Shown: positions 33,915 through 45,870, numbered from the stretch's first letter. The stretch is 64,000 nt of DNA from Blasia pusilla (GCA_050084515.1 CM114273.1:30504001-30568000); one strand, 5' to 3'. The notes: generated by a model not told the origin, from the sequence alone. Numbers and translations are program-made.

Positions 33915-34087
33915 GGAGCTTGGCAGTAGTTCCTGCAAGCTTGCGATGTATGTTGTGTGGTTCTACCCGCCGTGCAGCCACTATGCTAGTCTGTGATGGA
34001 TGTTCGAGAGGATGGCACATGACATGTTTGACGCCACCTCTCACTAGGGTTCCTCAGAGACGATGGATGTGTCCCAGATGTACATAG
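33915..34087 (+). pseudogene. PHD finger, copy 2 (tandem duplicate)
   Basis: A second copy about 327 bp downstream, with the flanking sequence also duplicated (both followed by ATGGATGACAAGAAGGC and TCCAAGAGATGTATGTCATG). All eight zinc ligands remain (CMLC, CDGC, WHMTC, CPRC). It follows the stop of copy 1, so it would not be translated with pol unless spliced or read through. Confidence 0.85.
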
Positions 34088-34251
34088 CGTAGTTAGTTCT
34101 ACATTTCGACTTATGTCTATGACATGGATGACAAGAAGGCGACTAACGATGGGGCCACATGAGTACCCGGCCTTCTTGCTCTTAGCGTCCAAGAGATGTA
34201 TGTCATGGTAGGTAGGGATAGATGGCTATCTGGAGTTAGAGGGACCTGACC

Positions 34252-34268
34252 ACCAACTAAGGGGGCGA
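34252..34268 (+). promoter_or_regulatory. Polypurine tract of E2
   Basis: CTAAGGGGGCGA directly before block B1. The same purine run precedes B1 in E3 (AGGGGCGA) and E4 (AGGGGGGCGG), as expected for the plus-strand primer next to U3. This fixes B1 as the first sequence after the internal region. Confidence 0.75.
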
Positions 34269-34395
34269 TTGGAGATATTTTGATATTTCTTATCTCATTG
34301 TTTGGATGCCATGAGTAAGCATGGGATCGTGCTTGTTTGTGTGTATGTTTGTCGACAACGATGTATATTGTGTAGCGATGTGTATGCGTACGATA
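34269..34395 (+). repeat. Terminal repeat block B1 of E2
   Basis: From TTGGAGATATTTTG to GCGTACGATA, about 127 bp, matching B2 at 35290-35416, B of the solo copy (8548-8675) and both B blocks of E3. It joins A2 through the palindrome GATAGCTATC at 34392-34401. Confidence 0.85.
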
Positions 34396-34670
34396 GCTAT
34401 CAAAACTTTTTAGGATAGATCAGAGAGATCTGGTAGAACGCCTTTACGAGTAGAGGAGGACACGCTCAGAAGGTCAAGGATGACCTCTTGAGGTCTCGGG
34501 AAACCTAAGAGAGCAGGTTTTCCCTTCGTTTCGGCTCATTTAGAACCATATAGGAAAACTTACTGTTTTTTATAAGTTTCCATATTTTGTAGAGTTTAGT
34601 TTCCAATTTGGGAAGTGGCGCTTGACCCGCTACAGTAGGTCAAGAGCCAAGGAGGTGATATGAGCATAGG
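34396..34670 (+). repeat. Truncated block A2 of E2
   Basis: It follows B1 and matches the first half of block A down to GAGCATAGG. It breaks off where the duplicated host flank F' begins (34671). Confidence 0.8.
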
Positions 34671-35289
34671 TTGTGAATATGAAGCAAATCTGGTATAAGT
34701 ACGAAGGAATAGACATTTGAGATAGTTGCATCATATTATACTTTGTTGCAAATGTTGCATTCTACAATATGTCACGTCTTTTATGATAGATCAGAGAGAT
34801 CTAGTAGAGCTCCTTTTTGAGTAGTGGAGGACATGCTCAGTTGGTCAAGGATGAGATGTTGAGGCCCTGCGAAATCTGAGAGAGCAGGTTTCCCCTTTGT
34901 TTGGGCTCATTCGGAGCCATATTGAGGGACTTACTATTTTAGGTAAGTACCATTTGAGTATATGATCGCCTTTATATTTTTAGTAAGTAGCCCTTGACCT
35001 CGTACATCAGGTCAAGAGCCAAGGAGGTGACTTGGGAGCATAGGTTAATCATGGAGAGAGTTTGGGAGAGGGGAGGGGTATACCTCAAGGAGAGAGAGAG
35101 AGCTTGAGAGCTCATTCTCCCTTTGTTGAACCTCTTGGCATGAGGCAGCGGAGCTATGGTCTTGCTTGCCTTGTATGTGTAATCCAAGCCTCTCATTAGG
35201 AGAGTGGGTTTGGTTTGACATTGAGAGAGACATGTAAGAGGGCACATATTTGAGAGCTATAGTGTTGAGAGAGATTTCACCGTGATTTA
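34671..35289 (+). repeat. Duplicated flank F' plus full block A' of E2
   Basis: 34671-34769 repeats the 99-bp host flank from 21640-21738, and 34770-35289 is a complete A block ending GTGATTTA. The simplest reading is recombination of E2 with a solo (F-A-B) allele of the same locus. Confidence 0.8.
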
Positions 35290-35416
35290 TTGGAGATATT
35301 TTGGTACTTCTTGTCTCGTTGTTTGGATGCCGTGAGTTAGCATGGGATCGTGCATGTTTGTGTGTTTGTTTGTCGACAATGATGTATGTTATGTAGCTAT
35401 GTGTATGCGTACGACA
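35290..35416 (+). repeat. Terminal repeat block B2 of E2
   Basis: From TTGGAGATATTTTGG to GCGTACGACA, directly after block A', ending the element. The host flank starts with CGGAAGTCG. No duplication of the 5' flank is seen there. Confidence 0.85.
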
Positions 35417-37330
35417 CGGAAGTCGTGATGTAGTTGTAGCTAATATAGATAAGCTGAACTCGCAACTTTGCAACTTTTGCACTTGCAATTCACTTGCAAA
35501 ATATGAGAATAGGACTCATAATTTATGACTACAACGCACATCAAAAAAAGTTTTTTCTTGCACTCGCTAGTTAGTCGCAAAATGCTCATAGGATATTTGT
35601 TATCAACTTGCATAATTTTTCCAACTTTTTGATCTTTTGTACGTGATTATGAATTTCATTGGTCGGACAAATTGATTCAAAAAACAATCCCAAAAACATT
35701 TACGAAATAGTTATTTTGTAGACTCGTAAAGTAGTTGCTTTATACTTTTTCCGCTTAATTTGTACTCATTTTAGGTCTATAAAACACTTTTCCCAAGGGG
35801 AGTTTTTTTCTTGGGATGGCTTTCTTTTCTTTTTTTCCTTCTTCATTTCTTATATTTTAAAACCAGTAATTTTGGAAAAAAATCATACTTTTAGCTTCAC
35901 TAATATATATGTCATTTCAACATCAACCATAATTCCAACCCAAAAATCTCAAGATTTATTTCTATTGTAGAAATAAATTAGTTGCAAAATGAGGAGAATA
36001 GTGTCAAAAAGTTAAGGAAAAAAAAGAAAATAAAAATTGAGGTAAAACTTCCGCATAAGGGTAATTTATGGTTGAGGATTTGGTTTCGAGACTATCAAGT
36101 TACAAGTCGTATATGAATGAGGTGTGAACCTCCACAATTCCAAAGTGCAAGTCGAAAAAGTTGTTGTTTGTAAGTTAGACTCGCAATAACATTTGTAAGT
36201 TAGTTGTGAGCTTAGAACGGAGTTAACGTAGTCGCACCAAACTTGCAGAGTAGCCGTTCATGGGTAAACTCGATTTACAATAGAACCACATCAAAACCTA
36301 AATCCCTACTAGTAAATGAAATCTTACTCCTCAATGTTTTTTCCTATAATAATTTTATTATGTATAATATGTTGCATAAATCCTCAAATAACCAATTTAG
36401 AATCAATCGATAAACCTTTTGAGCTATTTTTGTTGTGCAAAAACATTCTTCATGCATCAAAATTTAAAAATCAATTGGATAAATATGATTCATACCCTCA
36501 TTCAGAACAAAATCAAAACTTTGATAAGTTTCTTCTTGCATGAATTTTAACACAAATCTATATGTTTGAAATGATCGGTCCATCACCATCAAAAGGTATA
36601 TAGCGATCATTTTTTAAGGGAAAATAATTTACATGTCTATAATATCGAGATATGAATTCATCATTAAAATTATCAGCTTCTCTAATTTTTTAGGGTTAGA
36701 ATTGTAGAGTTCCTCTAGAAGTTTATATCATTATATTGAAGACCATCATTCTAATTAATAATATCAATGAGATTACTTGTGTTATAAGATTGAGTGGCCT
36801 AGTTAAGACACAATGGAATCATATCTTCTCCCACATCCACAACTTTAGGCATAAAATCCTTCGCAACCTCCAATCAAAGAATGCTTGTTTATGATGATAA
36901 CTACAAAGAATTGAAAGAATGGAAACCTTAAGTAAGCATGCTATTGAAACATTGATGAAAATTTGTATATTGTGCATTGTCAAGGAACAAATTAATGATT
37001 GAAGTAATAAAGTGCCTCCTAAGATCAGAACTCTAATAGTTTTTGTAAGATTTATTACACTCATTTATATAATTAAAAGAGGATGGGGTTAGAGGAAAAC
37101 CTCATGAGGTATAGACAACACATGTCATTTTAAAAGAGAGAGAATTCAATTAAAAGGAGACCATTAGATTAAATGAGGAAGGAAAAGAGAACTCGAGACT
37201 TACTAGAGAATAAGCCGTTTTGTGGCTTACGCTATTTATGGGTGATTTTCCTTCCAAAAAACCAGAAGGACTTGAAAAAAGATAAAACAATTTCCAACTA
37301 GTTTTCTCACTTTAATAAGAACTAAATCAT
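35417..37330. other. AT-rich DNA without a recognised gene
   Basis: It contains repeated TTGCAA/GACTCGCAA words. A segment at about 35930-36250 is similar, in inverted orientation, to about 40850-41230. The pair may be the ends of one old DNA transposon enclosing 36250-40850. No transposase frame is recognised. Confidence 0.45.
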
Positions 37331-37334
37331 GCAC

Positions 37335-37646
37335 GAACACAAAATCTCCAGAGCAACTTAAAGTCCTTAGAAAAAAAGCAATTAAAAGTAAATATGCAAA
37401 AAAAGAACTTAAGTTTAACAAAAGGAAAGAGGACATTTGTTTTTGAAATATTATATATACAAAATCCATAAAGACAATTTCCAACTAGTTTTCTCACTTT
37501 CCAACTAGTTTTTTGTATATATAATATTTCAAAAATAATTTTCCTCTTTCGTTTTGTTAAAAAATAAGTTTTCTTTTTGCATATTTACTTTCAATTACTT
37601 TTTTTCTAAGGACTTTAAGTTGCTCCGGAGATTTTGTGTTTGGAGG
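37335..37646. repeat. Inverted repeat pair with about 125-bp arms
   Basis: 37335-37463 (CACAAAATCTCCAGAGCAAC...) and 37508-37646 are reverse complements with scattered mismatches, separated by about 45 bp. A third copy in plus orientation lies at 40453-40577. Confidence 0.8.
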
Positions 37647-39250
37647 ATTTTCCCGTAAATTAAATTATCCATTAAGAGCTGAAGTAGGGATATGTTAGCA
37701 AGGGTATTTGCCAAATCCCTAAGCAAATCATAGGCTTCCTGAATAAGATGCAAGGTCATAGTGGTGACCATCAACGATTCTTCATTGTTCTTCATAGTTT
37801 GCGAAGGCTCCCGTACTTGTTCTTTGTGAACTTGCCTTCATACATCTACTTCCACGTCTTGGTAGAAGTACTTTGGGTGGTTGCGGTAGAATGCTTGATC
37901 AACATCTCTCAAAATTTCTTTCCCAAGGCGGAAGTTCTTACTCCAATCTTCCTTTCCCTCTTTCTTTTGTAGATCGGATATGCCCTTCTTCTTCTCGTTG
38001 TCACCCTTGTTCTTTGATCATGTCTCAACTGTTGACACTTTTGTTAAGGCCTCTGGAAGCCACTCCCAAGACTATTCCGGACTAATTGTATCTTCTTCTA
38101 AAATTATAACCATCTTCTTTGCTTTTGGCGAAGGGACTTCATCCGTCTGACCAAGTGCACAATGACTTCATTTTTAGCCTACGTCAAAGGGGCCGGAGTG
38201 GATGCATATTGCACCAAAAGTTTGAGGTACCTTCAACTCATGGCATTCCACTATGGTTTTCCCTCCTTTCTTACAATTTCTGCATAATGGATTTAGCCCC
38301 ACTGGTCTTTTGGGGTTGGGACAGTCGTTAGCCCAATGATCCATAGCACCAGAGTTGTAGCAACTTCCTAGCTTCATTGGAGGGGTAAATATAGATGGCC
38401 CCATGATATTTCAAAGAGGCCTTTGATCTCCAAATTCAAGAGTTACATACCTCAGAATCCAATTGCGGCTAGTATTAGGATTGGGTATTGATTGTACAAC
38501 ATAGCACCCTTCCCATTGCTCTGCTTCCACACATCCTTCTTCATTCATTGACTCCTCTTGTACCCATCTTAGGTCGCGGGTTACAACACACTCATGGGCT
38601 ATATGCCCTTGATTACCGCACGAGGTGCACCAAATGTTTGGTTGCAATATTCTCGGCCTTCTACGTATATCATTTTGGATCGCCAACTACACTTTTAATT
38701 CTTTGAATTGTTTCACCAAGTTGTCCACCATTGATTTTCCCCCTTCCTTCTTCATCTTTCTAAAAGGACAAGAGAACTTCTATGAGGTACCGTCACTTCA
38801 ACGTGCACTAGATTTCTTTCTGCTAGTTGACTTGGAAGTCTTTGTTCCCTTCTTCTTTGGCTTTGATTGAGCCCTCTGATCATCCAAGTCATTGGAGTCT
38901 CCTAAGTCTTTGTTGGAACTTGCGAACAAAGAGTCCCTTGTCAAGAATGAAGCCAAAGAGTTTGAGGATGAAGAATTTGACAACAAGCATTTGGTCCACC
39001 GGTGTCTCCTTCTTGTTGTGCGAGACTTTTTTTAAGCCTCATAGGCTTCAGCATAATCGATGACAGCTTCTAAAGAATTCCTCTACTCTCTACGACAATA
39101 GCAATCCATTCCTTTGGATAATCTAGATACATACCAATCCACCAGTTGGGACACAATGGTATGTTCCAACTCTCACAAGATTACAAAACCTCTGGGTATA
39201 CTCCTGTAATGTACAACTCTAGGAAAAAGATACTCTTTCTATGGCAAAGT
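37595..39250 (-). pseudogene. gag: Gag remnant of another gypsy element, with zinc knuckles
   Basis: Minus-strand fragments read as the C-terminal half of a plant gypsy Gag. An intact CCHC knuckle lies at about 38585-38630 (CTSCGNQGHIAHEC). Broken knuckles near 38340 (CYNSGAMDHWANDC) and 38270 (CRNCKKGG) follow, then AYDLLRDLANTLANISLLQL near 37740-37680, typical of the stretch before the protease. It is unrelated in sequence to the E1-E4 gag and badly decayed. Confidence 0.7.
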
Positions 39251-40440
39251 ACTAAGTTGGTTCCCAAGAGACCACTTTTTCCTGAGTAAAGAGAGGTTTT
39301 ATAAAGAATATCAAGAATAAACTCCTTCTTCACTAAAATGCTTCACTAACTCCGGTAACTAAATCTTCACTGAGACAAAAGAACAAAATGATTTTCTTTC
39401 CTCTTGGAAAAGACCCTTCTCAAGTGCACATGAAGACTCTTGTGAATCTTGAATAACAAAGCTCCGCGAAGACCTCAAAGAGACCTCAAGACGGCTCACT
39501 CTACTTTCAAAACTAAATCTCTCATGGCAGGTTACTCACTGTCTAACAACTTTCCTACACTTCTTCCCGATTATCTTTTGGAATTCTAAAACTACAAGTC
39601 TCAACTCTCATCTCTTCTGCAGCCCAATAGGATCCACATTCAATTTTGCACATAAGAAAGAATGAGAGAAGACTCTTCTTCTGCATCAAAGAGTGGAAAG
39701 AACTAGAAAAGTATTACAAGCTTCAAAAAGTAAAAGACTCTTCAGCTTTGATCATCCCTCAACCAAGCTTCCTACACACTCACCAAGACTACTGGTAAAT
39801 TCAAGATACACGAAACAGTATTGGGGAATTCAAAACTCAAGGGAATGATCCCTTCTTCTACTAATTTTCTCTTTAAATAGTCTTTTATAATCCTTGATTG
39901 ATCTTCCTATTCTAATCTAGATTTCTAACTACTACTCCTAACCTCCTCTATTCAAATTCTCCGACCCTCCATCTTCCTAAGACGGTTGGCTGCCTTGTCG
40001 TTTCGTTTCCGTTCCCTCTTAACCGCTGCGCCGCTCCATTTCTGGCTTCCGCAACCGCTACGACGTTCAGTCTTCACAGTCTTCGCGCTCTTCGTAATCT
40101 TTGTACCCGGTCTTCGTACAAAGACTATCTTTAGTCTTCTTTACAAAGAAGATTTTTCTCAGTCTTCGTTGACAGTCTTCACTGTCGTTCTTACTACAGT
40201 GTTTTCTTACGAAGCACCCGCGATTCTTCTTCTAATTTCTTTTCCAGTTTTTTACACAATTCTCACTCTTCCAAGACAGTCCTTAATCTTCTAACATCTC
40301 TTGTCCTCTCATCAGAGTTCTGTTAGTCACTCTTCACACAATTTTGGTAAAGTAAGGATCTTTACTTCTGGCATTGAGTCTTTAGTCCTTGCTCAAGGAA
40401 GACTTCTGTACAAAACTTGATTTTTTTGTCAAAATTTAAA
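39251..40440 (-). other. Probable leader/LTR sequence of the gag remnant
   Basis: Non-coding, with many GTCTTC/GAAGAC words at 40060-40330. It lies 5' of the minus-strand gag, where an LTR and leader would be expected. No paired LTR is available to confirm limits. Confidence 0.35.
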
Positions 40441-40452
40441 AAACGTGGGCAC

Positions 40453-40577
40453 TACAAAATCTCCAAAGCAACTTAAAGTCCTAAGAAAAAAGTAATTGAA
40501 AGTAAATATGCAAAAGAAAAACTTATATTTAACAAAAAGAAAGAGGAAAATTACTTTTGAAATATTATACATACAAA
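40453..40577 (+). repeat. Third copy of the 37335-37463 repeat
   Basis: It begins ACAAAATCTCCAAAGC and ends AATATTATACATACAAAATC, matching the plus-oriented arm at 37335-37463. Together with the inverted arm at 37508-37646 it brackets the gag remnant. Confidence 0.75.
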
Positions 40578-41339
40578 ATCAATTATTTTTGTATATAATA
40601 TGTGTTTTTATATCTAGAATATTAAGACACTGTGACACTAAACAACGCAAATAAAAAAAGTCCCACCAACCAACAAATAATTCTTTGAATTTATAAACCG
40701 AGTCAAAGTTTGATATAGAAAATCGTATAAAGGTAGTAGTTAATCAAGACAGTTATCACTAAGAACTAATTAAGCCCTCAGTTCTCGAGATTTTCTCCAA
40801 CCCCTCACTACTATGGATCTAGGTGTCGTTCTGACTCTACTGCAAGCTTATTGTGACTGCCAGTTTATGTGACTCTATTGTGCCTCCATGCAGCTTTGAG
40901 AGTCCTAATAGTTATTTTGCAATTGCAACTACAATGACTCACACTAAGCTCGCAACTGATATGTAAATGTGATAACGTTTGTAAACTCTTAAATAACTGC
41001 TTCAAGGATTCACACTTTGCAACTATAAGGGCTCGTATTTGAGTCGCAATAAACTAGTGATTTTTGGAACTTGCAAAGAGTCATTTGCAAGTCTCGAAAT
41101 TGAATTCCTAGCCATAAATTCCTCTTTTGCCTCCAAATTGCTATATTTTTGCTTTTCCTCCTAACTTTCTTAGACTCATCTCGCTCCTCATTTTGTAACT
41201 AGTTTCTTTGTATAGTGGAACTTAGTCTTTAGATCTTTTGGGTGGGATTTTTGTTCTTGAACGTTGAAGGATGTGTAGATAAGTGAATTTTATTATATTC
41301 TATTCATTAGAAGAAATCATACATTTTATCACTTTTATA

Positions 41340-41480
41340 TATGATTATGTAGAATCATATTTTTGGATGAAATGCCTAGTTATGACAAATGACCAATAGA
41401 GTCATATAAACCAAGTCATATAGAGGTTATGACTGAGGATAACCATCTTGGTATATTGCTTAAGTTATCAATGATTTGAA
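41340..41480. repeat. GAGTCAT-rich repeat on the left side of N2
   Basis: Contains several GAGTCATA/TATGACT words like the longer stretch at 45980-46720 on the far side of N2. N2 seems to have inserted into this older repeat. Confidence 0.5.
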
Positions 41481-44400
41481 ATATCCACTTTATTATAAAA
41501 TAAACCTCAAAATAGGACAAAGAAAGGTTATAACATCTCAAAACAGGAGTAAAAGAATTCAAAAAGAAAATGGCAACTAGCCAACGCAAACACCGACTCA
41601 ACGAGCTACACGATTGATAGCCGGAAACAAATCTAACAAGAACAAGAGTGGTTGGTCAAACGTGAATGGAAAACGAGGCGTCGATCCCCCACCACCTCCG
41701 CACCATGTATCAATGTCAAGGCTTGTGCACATTGTAAGGCCACTGAAATGCATTGCCGAAAATATGTAGTAACTATAGAGAGAGAAGGACTACGGGAAGG
41801 GGCAAGGTGATGATTCTTGAGGGAGTGTTGAGTACATGTTTTTAGGAATGTATCAAGAGACATATGTAAATGACCGAATACTTCCACTGCAAAAGGAATA
41901 AATCCATCAGTCGCATCTCTCATAGCATAACTTTAACTCCTTGATTCTTGCTGCAGCTTCGACCGTCAAACCTTTGGTACGTGCGGCTCGACACACCAAG
42001 TTAGAACGTATAGAATAAGCAACCACCATATCTCCTAGTGTCAGAAATCCACCTAGAGACATAACAAGATCCACTCTCTAACGAGAGGTTGCTTGTGTGG
42101 TTGAAGGTAGGACATGGAGTTGCTCTTGCCCAACGGTATATCCTGCAATACGAGCTATCGATGCTACTGCCTCTCTAATGACATCATGTGTGGCCGTTTG
42201 TTCTACATCATGTGCACATCGGAGAATATGGATACCCTTGGCATCAATGGGATCCCCACATATACAATTCAGCACACGTAGCAGAGAAGGATGGGGAAGT
42301 CCAAGACAAAATGGAAGAATAAGAGGATTTGAGTAATCCACACCCCCGCTTTGATACCCACACATGAACGCAGATGAGCTCGATGAGCGTCAAAGGATGC
42401 CTCGTAGAGAATGCTCGAAAAGTTGATTTGATGTAGATTCTCAAAGATATGCTCTTGAAGTCGATCAAACCCTTCCGTAATCAATTGACTGAAAGGCGGT
42501 AGAATTTTTTTTGTTGCAAGAGGAATAATAACTCGTGCCGATCTCAATTGTTGTTGAAATAACAAGTCCCCCTCCTCTACATAGGTGATCCATCAAGATA
42601 GGTCTATCTCCTTGGAGAAACCTTGAAGCCATAATCGGTGCTACCAATGCCCAACTCCCCAAAAAGGCTGCGAGAGCAGATGCGACTGTGGAGGAAAATC
42701 CCACCCCTCCAAAAGAAATAGGCAAGATAGCTTGTTGTGAAGCCAAGACACCAACCTCTCCCTCAAAGGTATTCGGGCCAAGAAGTTGACCAAAAGTTGC
42801 CAAGATAGAAGCGTCAAAAGAGGCCAACCGATGTAAGAACCTTGAAGTGGGACGACAAGTGCGAAGAAGGTAGGAAGGACGTCATAGAAAATATTGGGAG
42901 AGAATCCCATAAGCCACTTGGGGATCCTCTAGATGAGATAACAAATGAAGCCATTCCACGTCTTTCGAAAGGGCCTCATCCAAGAACTTTGAGACATAGT
43001 CGATGAAGCCAATTGGGACCCCAAGAACCCTAACCCCTTCAATGTAGATGGGAAAATCAGGAGTAGGTGGGATGAATGTTGAGGGAAGGCATGAAGGAGA
43101 TCATACTCCATATTTACTAGGTTGGACTATAAGGTTTTAAGAAAGAGAGTTGCTCCACAAAATGGGTGTAAGCAGGAACCACTTCAGAAGGAGGTTCTAA
43201 TGTGAGTGTCATCAGCAATACAAGGGAGAAGACAATATGGAAATGCTTGCGCTGATACTTGAAGGGAACAAAAATGAGCAATGGCAAAGAGTGGGCTACT
43301 CATGGGATCACCTTGACGTGTCTCACAAGTGGATTGTAGAATACTATATTCCCCGGAAGAAGTATTATGAGAATAAATAATGGGCGTATCATAGGCATAA
43401 AAGGAGCGAACACATAGAATGAGGCTCGCAAGTTGTTCTCATGCACAACGTAACTCCTCAAAGATGGCCGCACGAGAAATTGAACTGAATGTGTTAGCCA
43501 TATCAACTTGAATTGCTACCCAATCTGTATGAATATCCAGAGTGGAGTGAATCCCATGCTCCACAGCCTCACAACCTCTAGGAGTTGCTACTCCAAATTG
43601 ATGAGGAAATAAGTGGGCACGAAAGTGAGGAAGAAATTGCAAGCATACGGATCAACTGACCAAGCGGTATAAAACCTCTCCAATAGCCAAAGGGCGCACA
43701 CGTGAAGGAGGCTTATCCATAGCCAACAAACGACAAGCCCCTAAGAGCCTAGAGATAGAGAATGGGAGACGACCTGCCGCCATATGTGCACACACCTTAT
43801 ATAGAGAGACAAAGTCACTTGCTGGATCTGTCAGGATAAAGCAATCACGGAGATGCCCAAAAGCCATCCATGATAGCCCGCTTGCTGATAAGCGAGGAGT
43901 ATGCAGAAAAGCCCTTGTGAAAACCTCCAAGTCAAGCTCCAAGCCAAGGTTCGTTGTATAGTCTTCCACAAAAGGTGGAGCATTGCCACTTGAAGGGGAG
44001 GGCGAAGAGCTTCTAAGAGAGCCATTGTTTTCGAACTTAGAACTGCCGGAGAAAGAGGATCCAATGCTCAAGCTGCACGTAAGAACTCACCAACCTGCCC
44101 CAAAAGTAGACTTTGTCGATGGCATTGTTGTATTGAAGGCCTTCCATCATTGGAATGTTGAGTGGGATAAGCTACAGCTAAGGCCTCAACTCGAAGTACA
44201 TGCTCATTCTGAAAATTCTCCCTATCCCTAGACATAAAGTGTTGAATACGTGTGGAGGTTTCACGATGACCCATTGCACCACCCCTTGGAGGGAGGACTA
44301 AACCCATTGTGGGAGGAGTAATAGGAGATACCAAGCATTTATATATATGGGATCACGCGCTAACCTTTCTAATGGGAAAAGCAAAGCTTGTTGGATGATG

Positions 44401-45870
44401 GGGCGAAGAGCAATAGGAATGCAAGTGTAGAGTCTAGGACGAGGAAGACCTAGATGGAAAGAGCGAAGGAGATCAATTTGGCTTAACCACGTCCAAGAAG
44501 TTGTTGTGGGGAGTGTAGTAGGAGGTGGTATCGGGTTAGGGATTGAAGGCCCATGCATGGATTGACAATACCGCTGATGTCTTTTGATCCCATTAGGAGC
44601 AAACTCCTTACCACCAAGTATGCAACGAACCTTTGGTACAAATGCAAAAGTACAAGGGTTACAAGGAGAGGAGGTGGGAGGTGCAAGAGGTGATGATGGA
44701 CGACGATGAGGGGGTAAGTAGGTTGGGGAAGGAGGAGGAGGAAGAGGGGAGATAAGGGTAGAATAGATGGGAGTTGGAAGCAAGGGCATAGATGAGATAT
44801 GTGGGGTTGGCAAAGTAGAAGGATTTAGTAATAATGGATCAAGATTAGGCTCAATATGACAAGACGAAGAGGGGAGAAGAGGAGAATCCGGAAGAAATGT
44901 AGTGAGTGTAATGGATGTATTAGCATATGGAGGAAAATGGCGAGATCTATGATGAGGATGTGAACTAGGGGGGAGAGGTTACGGTTGTAGGAGGGCGTGT
45001 GAAACCACATAAGCGAGTCGATGGAGAATCCAACTCCATCTGTGATGACATAGAAGCAAAGGTAGGCAAGTCATCGAAGACAAGGGAAGACATATGAAAC
45101 GTGGTTTGGAGAAAGCATGAGGATGATGAGCAAAACAAAAGTAGTGGAATCCGTCCAAAAGAAATTTAGATGGAGAGAAGAAGATTAGGCAATACCGAAA
45201 TTATGATTGAAAGTTGCAATAAGAAAAATATAAAAAGAAATTGAAAAGAAAAAGTGATCTACATGGTAGCGGAAGAGGTGGCTCGAGAATATGAATTTCT
45301 AATTTTGGGAGGAATTGACCTAAAACAAGCCCATACACAAAAATAGGCGCCTACGGGGAAGGAAGAAAAACTAGAAAACTTGATTGATATGAAAAGAATG
45401 AGCTCGTCAAGACGATCGAAAAAAGCCCAAACAAGTCCAAAACCGAAACTCCAGAAGAAAGTTATGAAAGAAATTGGAAACATCAAAAAAGAGGATGTGA
45501 GGAGTAAGTGAGCCACCCACCAATGAATGCTATGAGGGAATGAGTGCATAATGTTGGGCCCAGCCCATATCAAAAGATCCAGAAAAGCAAGAGGAATCCC
45601 TTAAATCGATGGAAACCCAATATCACTCTGTAAGGAGAGCGCTATGTGTGAAATTGCATATAGGAATCTATAAGCACATTTAGGAGAGAAAGAGGTCCAA
45701 AGATCCCAAGAACTTTGGAAAGCTCAATCTTAAGTGGAAAAAAGAAGACCCCAAAGTTCAAGCTTGAAAAGATGAACACGTTGGGTCTTAGATTGAAAAG
45801 ATTGAATCACCATGGAAATAGTTACAAGCACAATTCTAGACGTCCCTCCATCTTCTCCGCCATAGTCCTC
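41481..45870 (-). mobile_element. Non-LTR retrotransposon N2, second copy of the N1 family
   Basis: It aligns with N1 along its whole length in the opposite orientation: 5' UTR (CTTCAAGCTTGAACTTTG region near 45750), a coding region and the same 3' end (TTTTATAATAAAGTGG) at about 41481-41500. N1 and N2 have different frameshifts, so each helps reconstruct the domain order of the other. The surrounding GAGTCAT-rich DNA is the likely target. Confidence 0.85.
41650..45040 (-). pseudogene. N2 polyprotein: zinc finger, reverse transcriptase, endonuclease
   Basis: The start MELDSPSTRL lies near 45038. The zinc finger lies near 44600 (VRCILGGKEFAPNGIKRHQRYC; the second Cys of the first pair is replaced by Gly). 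N2 keeps a Trp codon where N1 has a stop, then DLLRSFHLGLPRPRLYTCIP. RT fragments follow: GVATPRGCEAVEHGI and QVDMANTFSSISR (motif A, about 43500). The Cys/His knuckle CICGD...HILRCAHD lies near 42270-42190, and the endonuclease tail FIPFAVEVFGHLHMSLDTFL near 41880. Frameshifts are numerous. A second zinc-finger ligand loss and the frameshifts make it inactive. Confidence 0.82.

Larger units (their letters stand above)
21739..35416 (+). mobile_element. Ty3/gypsy-like element E2 with methyltransferase, PHD finger and split terminal repeats
   Basis: The order is block A1, leader, gag, protease, DNMT3-like methyltransferase, reverse transcriptase, RNase H, integrase, two PHD-finger copies, polypurine tract, then B1-A2-(F')-A'-B2. 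It is the most complete family member here. Two other LTRs are nested in its 5' third (23895-24962 and 25498-26525). Many in-frame stops show it is dead. It shares its protein order with E3, apart from the PHD finger that E3 lacks. Placement in Ty3/gypsy rests on RT-RNase H-integrase order and on the H2C2/DDE integrase. Confidence 0.85.

Noticed and set aside
33480-34100. A chromodomain at the end of E2 pol
   Set aside because: The Cys/His spacing is that of a PHD finger. No chromodomain aromatic pattern is seen.
21739-35416. A tyrosine recombinase, as expected with split direct repeats
   Set aside because: I looked for one in E2 and E3. The region after RNase H is an H2C2/DDE integrase, and no other large frame is left unassigned.
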